Made by a program: the position numbers and the translations under genes
Assembly: GCA_033964015.1 (NCBI GenBank)
Contig: JAWWUD010000100.1
Span: 248,001 to 312,000, forward strand
Length of the DNA stretch: 64,000 bases
Source of the DNA: Scolanthus callimorphus
Taxonomy: Eukaryota; Cnidaria; Anthozoa; Actiniaria; Edwardsiidae
Direction of reading: 5' to 3'
Notes under the pieces: model-generated
Told to the model about the DNA's origin: nothing
The model's input: only the letters and a program-made list of their open reading frames with translations
Databases searched by the model: none
Part shown: positions 12,451 to 23,200 of the stretch, piece by piece
Position numbering within the stretch: the first letter of the stretch is position 1
How the letters are laid out: every line of letters starts with the position of its first letter

Positions 12451-13296
12451 ATGCAAGATATTTGCAGAAACAAATACGGATGGGACGAGGAAATCCCTAC
12501 CGATTATCTTAAAAGATGGAACAAGTGGTTTAATGAGCTGAAGAAGCTGAACGGGCTGAGCGTGGATCGAGGTTACAAACCAGCAGACTTCGGGCAAGCC
12601 GTTGACGCCCAATTACACCATTTTTCGGAGGCCTCGGAGTTGGGATATGGTGCCGTTAGTTATCTAAGGCTGACAAACGCTGAAGGCAGAGTGCACTGTT
12701 CGATCCTGATCGGGAAGTCCCATATGGCGCCAGCGAAGAAGATGACTATTCCACGCTTGGAATTAGCAGCAGCAACGGTGGATGTAAGGCTGGATAAGAT
12801 GTGCCGGAGGGAATTAGATATTAACATCAGTGATTCGTTCTTTTGGACTGACAGCACTGCTGTTCTGCGGTATATCAATAATGATTCTAAGCGTTTCCAT
12901 ACGTTCGTAGCAAATCGCCTTGGCGTAATTCATGATGGATCATCCCCTGAAAACTGGAAGTATGTGAGCACTGTACAGAACCCAGCTGATGATGTGTCAC
13001 GCGGTTTAGCTGCAGATGAATTACTTAACAGTGATCGATGGCTAAATGGACCGCAATTTTTGTGGATGAGTGAGCACAAGTGGCCCAAGTTGCCTGAAGC
13101 ATTAGGCGATCTGAGTGAAGATGACCTGGAGGTCAAGAGAGAGGTGCAGGTGCATACTACCACGGCTCGCGACGTCCCTGGCGCTATGGAAGGCTTCATA
13201 AAGAGATACTCTTCATGGTACGACCTCAAGAAAGGAGTGGCATGGCTGTTGAGATACAAGGCTTGGTTAAGAGCAAAAGTTCGTTTAAGGAAGTAA
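12451..13296 (+). pseudogene. BEL/Pao pol: Pao peptidase/RNase H region
   Basis: The frame opens MQDICRNKYGWDEEIP and continues with LHHFSEASELGYGAVSYL, IPRLELAAATVDVRLDK, FWTDSTAVLRYI, RFHTFVANRLGVIHDGSS and NPADDVSRGL. This is the conserved region after RT in BEL/Pao polyproteins, with RNase H acidic positions. Upstream RT motifs (no YxDD found) are absent. The frame is broken at 13294 by the tandem duplication. Confidence 0.85.
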
Positions 13297-13786
13297 CGCC
13301 GAAAAACCATCGACAGGACCGATTTCCCTGAGTGAGATGAGGAACGCTGAGCATTATGTCGTTAAGTTTGTCCAGCAAAGACACTTTGGCACGGAGCTAA
13401 ATGACCTCGAAGCAGGTATGACCGATCCGCCAAAGGTGAAGGCAAGAAAGAAATATGTGAAGAAGTCTAGCCCTATCAGTGATTTAGATCCTATTGTGAT
13501 TGACGGTTTGCTGAGAGTCAGTGGCTTGGTTAAGAGCAAAAGTTCGTTTAAGGAAGTAACGCCGAAAAACCATCGACAGGACCGATTTCCCTGAGTGAGA
13601 TGAGGAACGCTGAGCATTATGTCGTTAAGTTTGTCCAGCAACGACACTTTGGCACGGAGCTAAATGACCTCGAAGCAGGTATGACCGATCCGCCAAAGGT
13701 GAAGGCAAGAAAGAAATATGTGAAGAAGTCTAGCCCTATCAGTGATTTAGATCCTATTGTGATTGACGGTTTGCTGAGAGTCGGTG
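13261..13786 (+). repeat. 263-bp direct tandem duplication within pol
   Basis: The segment starting gcttggttaagagcaaaag occurs at 13261 and 13524, with a single clear difference (caaagacac against caacgacac). Because 263 is not a multiple of three, it shifts the RNase H-integrase junction out of frame. Confidence 0.9.
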
Positions 13787-14989
13787 GTCGATTGAAGCAC
13801 GCTCCGTTAGACACGTATGTCAAGTCACCCATGATCTTGCCGAGACACCATCACATCGTTGATCTTATTGTGAGACACTAACACGAGATATCTGGACACA
13901 GTGGAAGAGAGTATGTACTTAGTCTGATACGTCAAAGATTCTGGTTGGTGAAGGGAAGAGTCACTATACGTCGTGTGTTGAAGTCCTGCTTCAGTTGTAA
14001 ACGTAGGCAACAACCCCCGTGTGAGCAGAGAATGGCCGACTTACCATGGGACAGGGTAACCATTTTCTTATGTTGGTCTTGATTGTTTTGGTCCCTTCAT
14101 GATCAAGCGTGCAAGAAGCGAGATTAAACGGTACGGAGTCATATTCACGTGCCTCACCACGCGAGCGATACACCTTGAAGTAACTCACAGTATGGACACA
14201 CCGTCATTCATAAATTCGTTGCGACGCTTTATTGCTAGAAGAGGCGCTCCGCAAGAAATTAGGTCGGACAATGGCACTAATTTTACGGGTGCTGAGAAAG
14301 AATTGAGGGAAGCGATAGCTGAGTGGAATCAGCAAGAGATACATGATTACCTGATGCAGCAAGATGTTCGCTGGATCTTTAACCCTTCTGCAGCCTCACA
14401 CATGGGAGGTGTGTGGGAGAGGCCCATCAGGACAGTGCGCAAGGTGCTAAGAGCTTTGCTGAAGCAGCAAACATTGGATGAAGAAGGATTAACAACACTG
14501 TTCTGCGAGGTCGAGGCAATTGTTAACGGTCGTCCGTTGACGACCATTTCTGATGATCCCAAGGATGCTGAGGCTCTAACTCCAAATCATCTTCTGTTAC
14601 CTCGGGCAGGTCCATTTCTACCCCCAGGACTGTTTAGGAAAGAGGACGTGTATTCTCGTAGGCGTTGGAGGCAAGTTCAATATTGCGCCGACCAGTTTTG
14701 GCGACGTTGGATCAGGGAGTATCTCCCTTTGCTGTAATTACGGTCTAAGTGGCAGCGAATGAGACGCAACGTCGCAGTTGGAGATGTCGTTCTCGTTGTG
14801 GACGACACAAAGCCTAGAGGTTTCAGGGATCTTGGCCGCGTAATGGAGGTCTACAGCGGAAGTGACGGATGTGTAAGACAGGCGAGAGTCAAGACCAAAT
14901 CATCTGTTCTCCTTAGACCGGTGGACAAGCTGTGTGTACTGGAAGGAGACGACGATACCGACGCTGACAAGCAAGACGATGTTCGCTGA
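13600..14989 (+). pseudogene. BEL/Pao integrase with DUF5641-like tail
   Basis: The zinc-binding part reads PRHHHIVDLIVRH, HSGREYVLSLIRQRFW and CFSCKRRQQPPC (H-H-C-C). The catalytic core reads [32 protein letters not shown] and [15 protein letters not shown], supplying the D, D and E. The C-terminal part reads [29 protein letters not shown] and GDVVLVVDD. It inserts retrotransposon DNA into the host genome. A stop near 13881, a frameshift near 14060 and a stop at 14735-14737 break it. Confidence 0.85.
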
Positions 14990-14997
14990 GAGCTAAG

Positions 14998-15218
14998 TGT
15001 ACTAGGACTTATAAGTGTAGTTATAGCGAGTCGCTTGTTTGTGAGTCAGTTGTGAGTCAAGTGGAAAGCCACAACGATCTTGTAAGTAGTTTATTTTCTT
15101 CTTTTACTGCCTAGATTGTAACTGAGATGTAGACATTCATTTGTTTAGGAACCGATCTTTGGTCAGAATCTGTAGAGTTGACATTATGTGGTATTAAAGA
15201 GTCGAAACAACGGCCACA
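14998..15218 (+). repeat. 3' LTR of the BEL/Pao element, shortened at its left end
   Basis: Near-identical to the 5' LTR from 15015 onward. The first 17 bases (TGTACTAGGACTTATAA) differ from the ~54 bases of the 5' LTR, consistent with a small deletion or replacement after insertion. It is followed by the target duplication GCATG. Confidence 0.8.
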
Positions 15219-15544
15219 GCATGCCACATATATCTGTATCCGGCAAGCTCTCCTGCCCCTTCCATTTCACGCCGAACAGTTTCACGAACGAGATCAGTAT
15301 CAATACAGTTGTTCTTTCTCTTGAGTCCCATGTCCTGCAGTTTTCTTTTCAGTGTTCTTACATGCATCTCAATTCCGTGAAACTTTTTAAGTAACTCTGT
15401 TATGGTGCTATAAGGAATGCCTCGATGAAAGTATCGAGCGATTAAGATGTTCACATCTCGCTCCACCTCCGAACCACAATTAGGGCAATAATTTGCACTC
15501 TGTATGGAGATTTTAAAATCACAATCAGAACATAAGAAAAACAT
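15219..15544 (-). pseudogene. Integrase-core-domain protein, 5' exon
   Basis: Read on the minus strand from the Met at 15544 it gives MFFLCSDCDF and YCPNCGSEVE, a four-Cys zinc-ribbon-like start. It continues ILIARYFHRGIPYSTI, HGIEMHVRTLKRKLQDMGL and AGELAGYRYMWHA. This is the helix-turn-helix N-terminal part of the integrase-core family. It stops exactly at the target duplication and continues at 10217. Confidence 0.75.
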
Positions 15545-15983
15545 GGCGCTACTTGCTTTCACCTCGCCGCCATCTTGGTAAGCATGCGAGTTTGTACGGC
15601 CGCAGAGGTTCATGGGTAGGCACTTGCGCGCGCAAAGTTTCAAAATGTTTTTGCAGCAGGCAAAAATGTTTGCAACAACAGCTTATTGCCGTTAATGTTG
15701 CAGCATTTATGTATTTTCGGCAAGAATGTTTGTTAATTGCAACCTCTTTTATTTGTTTGCAGCTGTATTCCACAAATATTATTCAGAACACTGTAAACAT
15801 ATGATTATCAAGGAGCCAGTTTTATAGTTATTTGTTTGTTGCAAGATAAATACTTTTTTGCAGCAACAATTATATTTTTGGTGTCGAATTAAATATTTGC
15901 AGCAACATATCTTTGTTTTGTTTTGTTTAAAAAATGCTTGCAGCAACTTATATATATTTGCAGCAACTTATATATTTGTGCAG
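15545..15983. repeat. Degenerate GCAGCAA-rich spacer
   Basis: About ten imperfect recurrences of TTTGCAGCAA/TTGCAACAA, spaced 20-70 bp, including tatatatttgcagcaact twice near 15945-15970. No gene seen. It is probably a decayed minisatellite upstream of the integrase-core gene. Confidence 0.5.
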
Positions 15984-16399
15984 CTGTCCCGTGGGTCACC
16001 GTAGATTCACGACTCGACAACGAGATTTTGAAGGAAAGTGTGAAGAAACCTCCAGATATTACTCACTCTTTGATTGTTAATGAAGAATCGAACGATGCCA
16101 CAGGAATTAATCACATAATGGACATTACGCTATTTAGCACTTTGAGTAAATTTCTCAGAGTCACTGCCTATGTAAAAAGATTTGTACATAGATTTACAAA
16201 CAAACTCAAGGCAAACCAAACGAATGATGATTCTACGGTCGATCAGACGCCTACTTACGAATTAACTGCTTCGGAATTGAATAACGCTGAGACTTTATGG
16301 ATTAAGGTTACGCAAGAATCTTCATTTAAAGAAGAAATTAGATTCTTTAGGGAAACGCAAGAATCTTCATTTAAAGAAGAAATTAGATTCTATAGGTAA
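15984..16399 (+). pseudogene. Second BEL/Pao remnant: pol fragment with 42-bp duplication
   Basis: After a possible splice/recombination edge the frame reads VPWVTVDSRLDNEIL, STLSKFLRVTAYVKRF, ELTASELNNAETLWI and TQESSFKEEIRF, which matches the linker between RNase H and integrase in BEL/Pao pol. TQESSFKEEIRF occurs twice in tandem (42 bp). The frame is cut at about 16397 by hairpin DNA and resumes near 17513 (ILFRKWF..., then LDENGVLKCKGRINN). Confidence 0.65.
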
Positions 16400-16535
16400 A
16401 TCCATTGCCTGACGAGGGAATTCCACGCTAAATTTCACGCGAAAAACCGATATCGCTCGAGTCGCGCAGCGACGAGAGCGATATCGTTTTTCAAGTGAAA
16501 TTTAGCGTGGAATTCCCGAGTCAGGTAATGGATTT
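16398..16535. repeat. 138-bp near-perfect hairpin element, family B
   Basis: The left arm AAATCCATTGCCTGACGAGG continues through attccacgctaaattt and gatatcgctc. It is mirrored by gagcgatatcg, aaatttagcgtggaattcc and tcaggtaatggattt. The loop is ctcgagtcgcgcagcgacgag. A second, diverged left half lies at about 17316-17385. Confidence 0.85.
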
Positions 16536-17513
16536 TCTTTGAATCCCATGCCGGACATTTTTAGAGAATAAGTCTAAATTTAAGGGAATTTGACAGTGGA
16601 TTTCGAGTGCTTGAAAGCCGCGCTAGTGCGAAAGCGATAGAATTTTCTGAATCTCAAACGAAAGTCCCTTGAAATTAGGCTTTGCTGCAATAGCGAATCT
16701 TTAAAACATGAAATTACAATATATAAATGTTTAGATGAGAGAAAATTCATTCAGTTCAGTGTTCAGTGTTCTGATTCAATTCAGTGTCAACACACTGAAA
16801 GTGGACTGAAGCCAATTTGAAAGCGATCGAGTCTACAAAGAGTTTCAAATGATTTGAATTAGTAGAATTATCTTACTGATCGGAAATGTTTTAACTTTTA
16901 AAGCTTACTTGTTTGATTTCTTGTTCCCTTACGGCTTTCTATCTCCTTTATTCATGGTAAAAAGTGCAGCTCCTGTAGTGTTTTTCGTTTTGCATGTGCT
17001 TTCCACCTCTAACATTTGACAGAACTTTTCAATCGATGACAGAACTTTTAAGTCGAACTAGCCAACAGCTTCTCGTTGAAATTATCTTGTAAAGTAAATA
17101 TCTGGACATTGCCTTGCATACCCAGGGTAGAAATACCCGAAACGTTGGAGGAACCAGAGAGATTTTGTTTCCAAAACTTGTTGTGTTGACCAGACGAGAG
17201 TTTTGTGTCTTGTGGAGGCGCGTGTGTGCCCACGTTTCACAAAGCGCGCGAAAAACTGTGATACGAAAAATGGAGATAAATACATTTCCCCTGCTTTTAT
17301 CGTAGCTAACTTCTATAGGTAAATCCATTACCCGACGAGGGAAGTCCACACTAAATCTCACGCGAAAAATCGATATCGCCGCGACGAAATTTAATTTCGT
17401 GGGCGTCCTGTGTTTTCATTAGATTCTACTTTTGCAGCCATGTAATTCCACAAAAAATCTCCCTCGATGTCAGCCAATCAGCGCGCGAGATAGAGTCATA
17501 GCATGGGATTCTT
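16536..17513. repeat. Insert with gaatcccatgc inverted ends inside the BEL remnant
   Basis: gaatcccatgc near 16542 is mirrored by gcatgggattc at about 17503-17513. Between them is non-coding DNA with a cluster of ttcagtgt motifs (16755-16800) and the partial family-B half at 17316-17385. No real gene is seen; short frames here look random. Confidence 0.5.
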
Positions 17514-17539
17514 TAGGAAATGGTTCTAAGACTGTAATG

Positions 17540-17819
17540 CGAGTTGAACAATAAGGACTATTTTTAGATGAAAACGGAGTGTTGAAGTGTAAGGGACGTA
17601 TAAATAACTCATCCCTTGATATCAAAACCAAGAATCCAATACTTTTACCAACTGGGAATAACTTAGTACAACTTATTATACGAGACGTTCACCATCGCGT
17701 GAAACATAGTGGAATCAACACCACCCTAACTACATTACGAGTCAAGAGGATTTTGAAGAACTGCGTAGTTTGCAAAGGTATTACAGCCTACAGTCCATTT
17801 CCTGCTCCAGATTAACCTG
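17540..17819 (+). pseudogene. Second BEL/Pao remnant: integrase N-terminal zinc domain
   Basis: LFLDENGVLKCKGRIN, NPILLPTGNNLVQLII, HHRVKHSGINTTLTTLR and ILKNCVVC are the HHCC-type N-terminal integrase region of BEL/Pao. The usual segment between TTLR and the CxxC pair is shortened. The catalytic core is missing. A likely C-terminal end of the same class of element lies at 32437-32590 beyond the Mutator-like element; common origin is inferred. Confidence 0.6.
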
Positions 17820-18114
17820 ACTTTAGAACTTTCCCTTTATAACTACCCCCCACCCATCCCGCTTGACGTATCATATTTTCTTTTAACTGTTTGTGGGCAG
17901 GACACTTGTACCTGTGGGTTGTTTTAATGGGATATAAATTGTAAAAAAGGTTCCCATTTTTCGTAATGAAAAGGTAGAAGATTCTTTTCTCTCGCTAAAT
18001 GTTGTTCAATTTGAAAAGTATTTGCTATTTTTTTCATTGAGCTACTAATTGAAGGTGTTTGTGGCACACTGTGATTTCTTAGGGTTTAATTAGGTATATT
18101 ATCAAAATATTATG

Positions 18115-18953
18115 GCCAATAGCAATATTAAGGAGGCCAATAGCAGTTTTTCATGTCCTCACCCCCTGAACTTCAATGGTCTGTATCTTATGCGGAAATG
18201 CTCAGAACGAAAACCACTCTATGGCTTGGATTGCAATGGATTGTTCTTTGTGCCGACATATGTTTTGTTTACATTTGTACTTCCATGGCAACGTAATGGC
18301 GACCCTCCAAAAATTTTAAGTTGCAAAATTTACCCAGACAAAGAGAAATTTGGGTAAAACCCTCTTAATCCCAAAGACGTTACGCTATAAGTATTTCTTG
18401 TACAAAGTTTGAAGAAAAAGTAGCATCGCGTTTTCGAAATATAACGCGGTCATTTTTTTTCGTACAAAAATTTGAATTTTCTATTAGCCTACTTTCTCTA
18501 TTCTCAAATTATGCCTAAAAGCTAATAAAGATCCATTTTTTTAGTTCCGCACAAAGATCGTGGCATTTTCTTTAAGCACAGAAAATTTCAGAGCCATTGC
18601 TTATCCCGATCACGATTAAACTAAAAACTTTAAAAGGTCGATTTTTCCTCAAGCCAAACTCAAAGCAGTAGTTCTGCGTTCCAATTTTAGTTTAAAAAAA
18701 TCAGAGATAAATTTTTGTCCAAATCGCCTCAAAGAGAGTGCAAGCATTTCTTACCTTGTTGGTGTATTTTTTAGAACCATAATTCTTTTTAAAGGCCGGG
18801 AAAAAAATCTTGATGGGGCAGCTTTTTCTCTGTTTGCCATTTAGGAGTGTGTATTTCATGTACTCATTTCAATATTTATCAATGCGGTATTATCACTGCT
18901 CATTGATTTTGTTGCAATTTCGCGGCGCATTTAATTATTCGCAGAGCGTAACG
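18115..18953 (+). repeat. Left terminal inverted repeat of the Mutator-like element
   Basis: Mirrors 29012-29843 with small indels. Shared landmarks are attaaggagg, agcagtttttcatgtcctcac, ttttcgaaatataacgcggtc, ccttgttggtgtattt and tttatcaatgcgg. Strong similarity begins at 18127. Confidence 0.85.
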
Positions 18954-18955
18954 CT

Positions 18956-19521
18956 ATGATAGCGCGCGTTTGGATCATCAAATTAATTTTGCTGGAAAAT
19001 GGTATATCGCAATGCAAAAAGAAACAGGAAGGCTGCAATACTTTGCTGAACAGAGTTGAAGCAGCTAATAAAGCCAGGCTGAGCGCAAATATTTACGAGG
19101 TAAGATTTATGCACGTGATTGTATGTTCTGTTTTCCTTTTGCAAAATCTTATGCTTATGAAATTTGTTCTTTTTGCTAAGTAATGGTGTTTCTTTAGTTT
19201 CTTAATGATTTTTTTAAAAGAAAAAAATGTGCTTTTTTAGGAGGAGCTCGAGAATTCCCTTTCAGGAGAAGAGGAAGTTTTGTCCTTGGAAGGCCCAGAA
19301 CCGGCATCAAAGAAAATCAGGTTGAGCGAAACTAGTGACAAGGTAAAAAGTTGTTCTCTTTAAGTACGGTACGATAGCGTTTGGATTTTTTGTTACATTA
19401 AAATTCAAATGAATTCAGAGGAAACAAAATAAACACCTTACTGCACTTTACGAGGAGCTTGAGATTTCTACTACGGAAGAAGTTACCAAAGAAAATTAGA
19501 TTCAGCGAAACAAGAGAAAAG
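18956..19521 (+). pseudogene. Small 5' exons of the Mutator-like gene (EELE...KKIRxSET repeats)
   Basis: Three short exons precede the transposase: one ending at a donor at 19100, one at 19241-19342 (34 codons, EELENSLSGEEE ... KKIRLSETSDK) and one ending at 19521 (YEELEISTTEE ... IRFSETREK, with one base shifted). The shared EELE...KKIRxSETxxK pattern shows old exon duplication. The next exon also starts EQLE. They probably encode a charged N-terminal tail. Confidence 0.5.
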
Positions 19522-19861
19522 GTATTATAAGTGCATTATTTTTCAGTCCAAAGTCATAATAGAAATTAGAACATAAGAACAGGCCAGTAGGCGGGGGGAG
19601 GGTTCCGCACGAACCGAAAAAAAAAAAGAACCAGTTAGTATCAGAGGCCTAGGGCCTACACCGTGTTTTTTTTTTTCGCTACGGAAATCTATTTTTATTT
19701 CAAAGGGACCCAAGCCCTGTTTGAGCGTGACGCCCGTAATATCTTACAGTCGTGAGCGAAGCAAGCCCCCCCCCCCCCCCCCCCACACTTTTAACATCCA
19801 GCCTACGGGCCTGCATTATAACTAAAGATATTTCCCTTACTTCGCAATTTTAATATTCTAG

Positions 19862-20739
19862 GAGCAACTCGAACAGAATGCCTCTAATGAAGAGCCACCG
19901 AACACCGAAAAAAGCCTAAAATCGGTATCATGGAAAACTAAGTCCGCAAAAATATTAAATTGCAAAAATATGCTGGCAAAGAGACAGAGGGCAGAAGGGC
20001 ATGCTCCTTACGGGAACTTAGAAAACTTACATAACCCTTGTGTGGTTAACTTGTCGACTATAGTAGAGGACACAAAAAAGTGTAGTTACTGTGATAAGGG
20101 GCCTCTAGATCTTAGAAACGTTGAACAAAATGTGATGGAAGGACCTTGTGCTACTCTTTCAGTTAAGTGCAGGTACTTCAAAGAAATCAATATAATCAGA
20201 ACGTCTGAGACGCACCGAACAGGAAGCCGTGGTCCCCCTGTTTATGATGTGAATTCCAGAGCTGGCATGGGATCGCTGCACACAGGAATAGTGGATTGCT
20301 CTCTAGCATAGGGCTTACGCCTCTCAGCTGTCCCTCCTATCGGAAAAGGGAAAGAGAAGCCGGTAAAGCAGTTGAAAGTATTGCTAAAACGAGCTGTCGT
20401 CGTAACGAAGAAGAGGAAAAGCGCTTTTAATCCAGTGGCGTGGCTGAGGGTGACCTTGTGAATATAGGTGTATCGTACGACATGGGATGGCGAAAGCGGG
20501 GTCGTGCGCAGGATTCTTCCGCAGGCGTTGGATCTGCTATAGGCCTTCGCACTGGAAAGGTCGTCAGTTACAGTACCAGGAATACGCTCTGTCGTTTTTG
20601 CCTCGAAGCTAAGCGCCTTCACAAAGAACCTCGAAAGCATGACTGCAGAAAGAACCATGACGGTTCGTCAAAAGCATGGAGGCCACGTTGCTGTGTAATT
20701 GTTTTCTGATTCTACCAAGAGAGGAGTGGTGTATAGTAT
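19862..20739 (+). pseudogene. Mutator-like transposase exon, array copy 1
   Basis: The exon starts EQLEQNASNEEPPNTEK, then RQRAEGHAPYGN, CSYCDKGPLDLRN and VYDVNSRAGMGSLHTGI. After breaks it gives REAGKAVESIAKTSCRRNEE, VSYDMGWRKRGRAQDS, AIGLRTGKVVSYST, LCRFCLEAKR and HDCRKNHDGSSK. This is the metazoan Mutator-type transposase domain; the Asp of SYDMGW is the likely first catalytic residue (inference). A TAG (20309-20311) and a TAA after EEKRF interrupt it, and both are shared by the other copies. Confidence 0.8.
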
Positions 20740-21096
20740 AGCGAAACAAGAGAAAAGGTATTATAAGTGCATTATTTTTCAGTCCAAAGTCATAATAGAA
20801 ATTAGAACATAAGAACAACCAGTAGGCGGGGGGAGGGTTCCGTACGAACCGAAAAAAAAAAGAACCAGTTAGTATCAGAGGCCTAGGGCCTACACCGTGT
20901 TTTTTTTTTCGCTACGGAAATCTATTTTTATTTCAAAGGGACCCAAGCCCTGTTTGAGCGTGACGCCCGTAATATCTTACAGTCGTGAGCGAAGCAAGCC
21001 CCCCCCCCCCCCCCCCACACTTTTAACATCCAGCCTACGGGCCTGCATTATAACTAAAGATATTTCCCTTACTTCGCAATTTTAATATTCTAGGAG

Positions 21097-21970
21097 CAAC
21101 TCGAACAGAATGCCTCTAATGAAGAGCCACCGAACACCGAAAAAAGCCTAAAATCGGTATCATGGAAACTAAGTCCGCAAAAATATTAAATTGCAAAAAT
21201 ATGCTGGCAAAGAGACAGAGGGCAGAAGGGCATGCTCCTTACGGGAACTTAGAAAACTTACATAACCCTTGTGTGGTTAACTTGTCGACTATAGTAGAGG
21301 ACACAAAAAAGTGTAGTTACTGTGATAAGGGGCCTCTAGATCTTAGAAACGTTGAACAAAATGTGATGGAAGGACCTTGTGCTACTCTTTCAGTTAAGTG
21401 CAGGTACTTCAAAGAAATCAATATAATCAGAACGTCTGAGACGCACCGAACAGGAAGCCGTGGTCCCCCTGTTTATGATGTGAATTCCAGAGCTGGCATG
21501 GGATCGCTGCACACAGGAATAGTGGATTGCTCTCTAGCATAGGGCTTACGCCTCTCAGCTGTCCCTCCTATCGGAAAAGGGAAAGAGAAGCCGGTAAAGC
21601 AGTTGAAGTATTGCTAAAACGAGCTGTCGTCGTAACGAAGAAGAGGAAAAGCGCTTTTAATCCAGTGGCGTGGCTGAGGGTGACCTTGTGAATATAGGTG
21701 TATCGTACGACATGGGATGGCGAAAGCGGGGTCGTGCGCAGGATTCTTCCGCAGGCGTTGGATCTGCTATAGGCCTTCGCACTGGAAAGGTCGTCAGTTA
21801 CAGTACCAGGAATACGCTCTGTCGTTTTTGCCTCGAAGCTAAGCGCCTTCACAAAGAACCTCGAAAGCATGACTGCAGAAAGAACCATGACGGTTCGTCA
21901 AAAAGCATGGAGGCCACGTTGCTGTGTAATTGTTTTCTGATTCTACCAAGAGAGGAGTGGTGTATAGTAT
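21097..21970 (+). pseudogene. Mutator-like transposase exon, array copy 2
   Basis: Same content as copy 1. One A is missing early in the exon (catggaaacta) and one A near AGTTGAAGTATTGC. The shared TAG lies at 21540-21542. Confidence 0.8.
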
Positions 21971-22321
21971 AGCGAAACAAGAGAAAAGGTATTATAAGTG
22001 CATTATTTTTCAGTCCAAAGTCATAATAGAAATTAGAACATAAGAACAACCAGTAGGCGGGGGGAGGGTTCCGTCATACCGAAAAAAAAAAGAACCAGTT
22101 AGTATCAGAGGCCTAGGGCCTACACCGTGTTTTTTTTTCGCTACGGAAATCTATTTTTATTTCAAAGGGACCCAAGCCCTGTTTGAGCGTGACGCCCGTA
22201 ATATCTTACAGTCGTGAGCGAAGCAAGCCCCCCCCCCCCCCCCACACTTTTAACATCCAGCCTACGGGCCTGCATTATAACTAAAGATATTTCCCTTACT
22301 TCGCAATTTTAATATTCTAGG

Positions 22322-23200
22322 AGCAACTCGAACAGAATGCCTCTAATGAAGAGCCACCGAACACCGAAAAAAAGCCTAAAATCGGTATCATGGAAAACTA
22401 AGTCCGCAAAAATATTAAATTGCAAAAATATGCTGGCAAAGAGACAGAGGGCAGAAGGGCATGCTCCTTACGGGAACTTAGAAAACTTACATAACCCTTG
22501 TGTGGTTAACTTGTCGACTATAGTAGAGGACACAAAAAAGTGTAGTTACTGTGATAAGGGGCCTCTAGATCTTAGAAACGTTGAACAAAATGTGATGGAA
22601 GGACCTTGTGCTACTCTTTCAGTTAAGTGCAGGTACTTCAAAGAAATCAATATAATCAGAACGTCTGAGACGCACCGAACAGGAAGCCGTGGTCCCCCTG
22701 TTTATGATGTGAATTCCAGAGCTGGCATGGGATCGCTGCACACAGGAATAGTGGATTGCTCTCTAGCATAGGGCTTACGCCTCTCAGCTGTCCCTCCTAT
22801 CGGAAAAGGGAAAGAGAAGCCGGTAAAGCAGTTGAAAGTATTGCTAAAACGAGCTGTCGTCGTAACGAAGAAGAGGAAAAGCGCTTTTAATCCAGTGGCG
22901 TGGCTGAGGGTGACCTTGTGAATATAGGTGTATCGTACGACATGGGATGGCGAATGCGGGGTCGTGCGCAGGATTCTTCCGCAGGCGTTGGATCTGCTAT
23001 AGGCCTTCGCACTGGAAAGGTCGTCAGTTACAGTACCAGGAATACGCTCTGTCGTTTTTGCCTCGAAGCTAAGCGCCTTCACAAAGAACCTCGAAAGCAT
23101 GACTGCAGAAAGAACCATGACGGTTCGTCAAAAAGCATGGAGGCCACGTTGCTGTGTAATTGTTTTCTGATTCTACCAAGAGAGGAGTGGTGTATAGTAT
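22322..23200 (+). pseudogene. Mutator-like transposase exon, array copy 3
   Basis: Same content. It has an extra A before the acidic segment (gaaaaaaagcc) and one substitution, MGWRMRGRAQ instead of MGWRKRGRAQ. The shared TAG lies at 22769-22771. Confidence 0.8.

Larger units (their letters stand above)
10218..15218 (+). mobile_element. BEL/Pao LTR retrotransposon, internally deleted
   Basis: The element is bounded by LTRs (10218-10475 and about 14998-15218) that begin TGT and end ACA. A 5-bp target duplication GCATG sits at 10213-10217 and 15219-15223. The order gag, RNase H, integrase, all on the plus strand, fits BEL/Pao. Protease and reverse transcriptase are missing: gag ends near 12311 and the next domain, at 12451, is already the region downstream of RT. 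Frameshifts, an internal 263-bp duplication and a foreign insert in gag show a dead copy. It landed in the integrase-core gene, whose frame rejoins across it. Confidence 0.88.

Noticed and set aside
15545..15983. CAG-type trinucleotide expansion
   Set aside because: The GCAGCAA motifs are irregularly spaced and degenerate, not a pure trinucleotide run.
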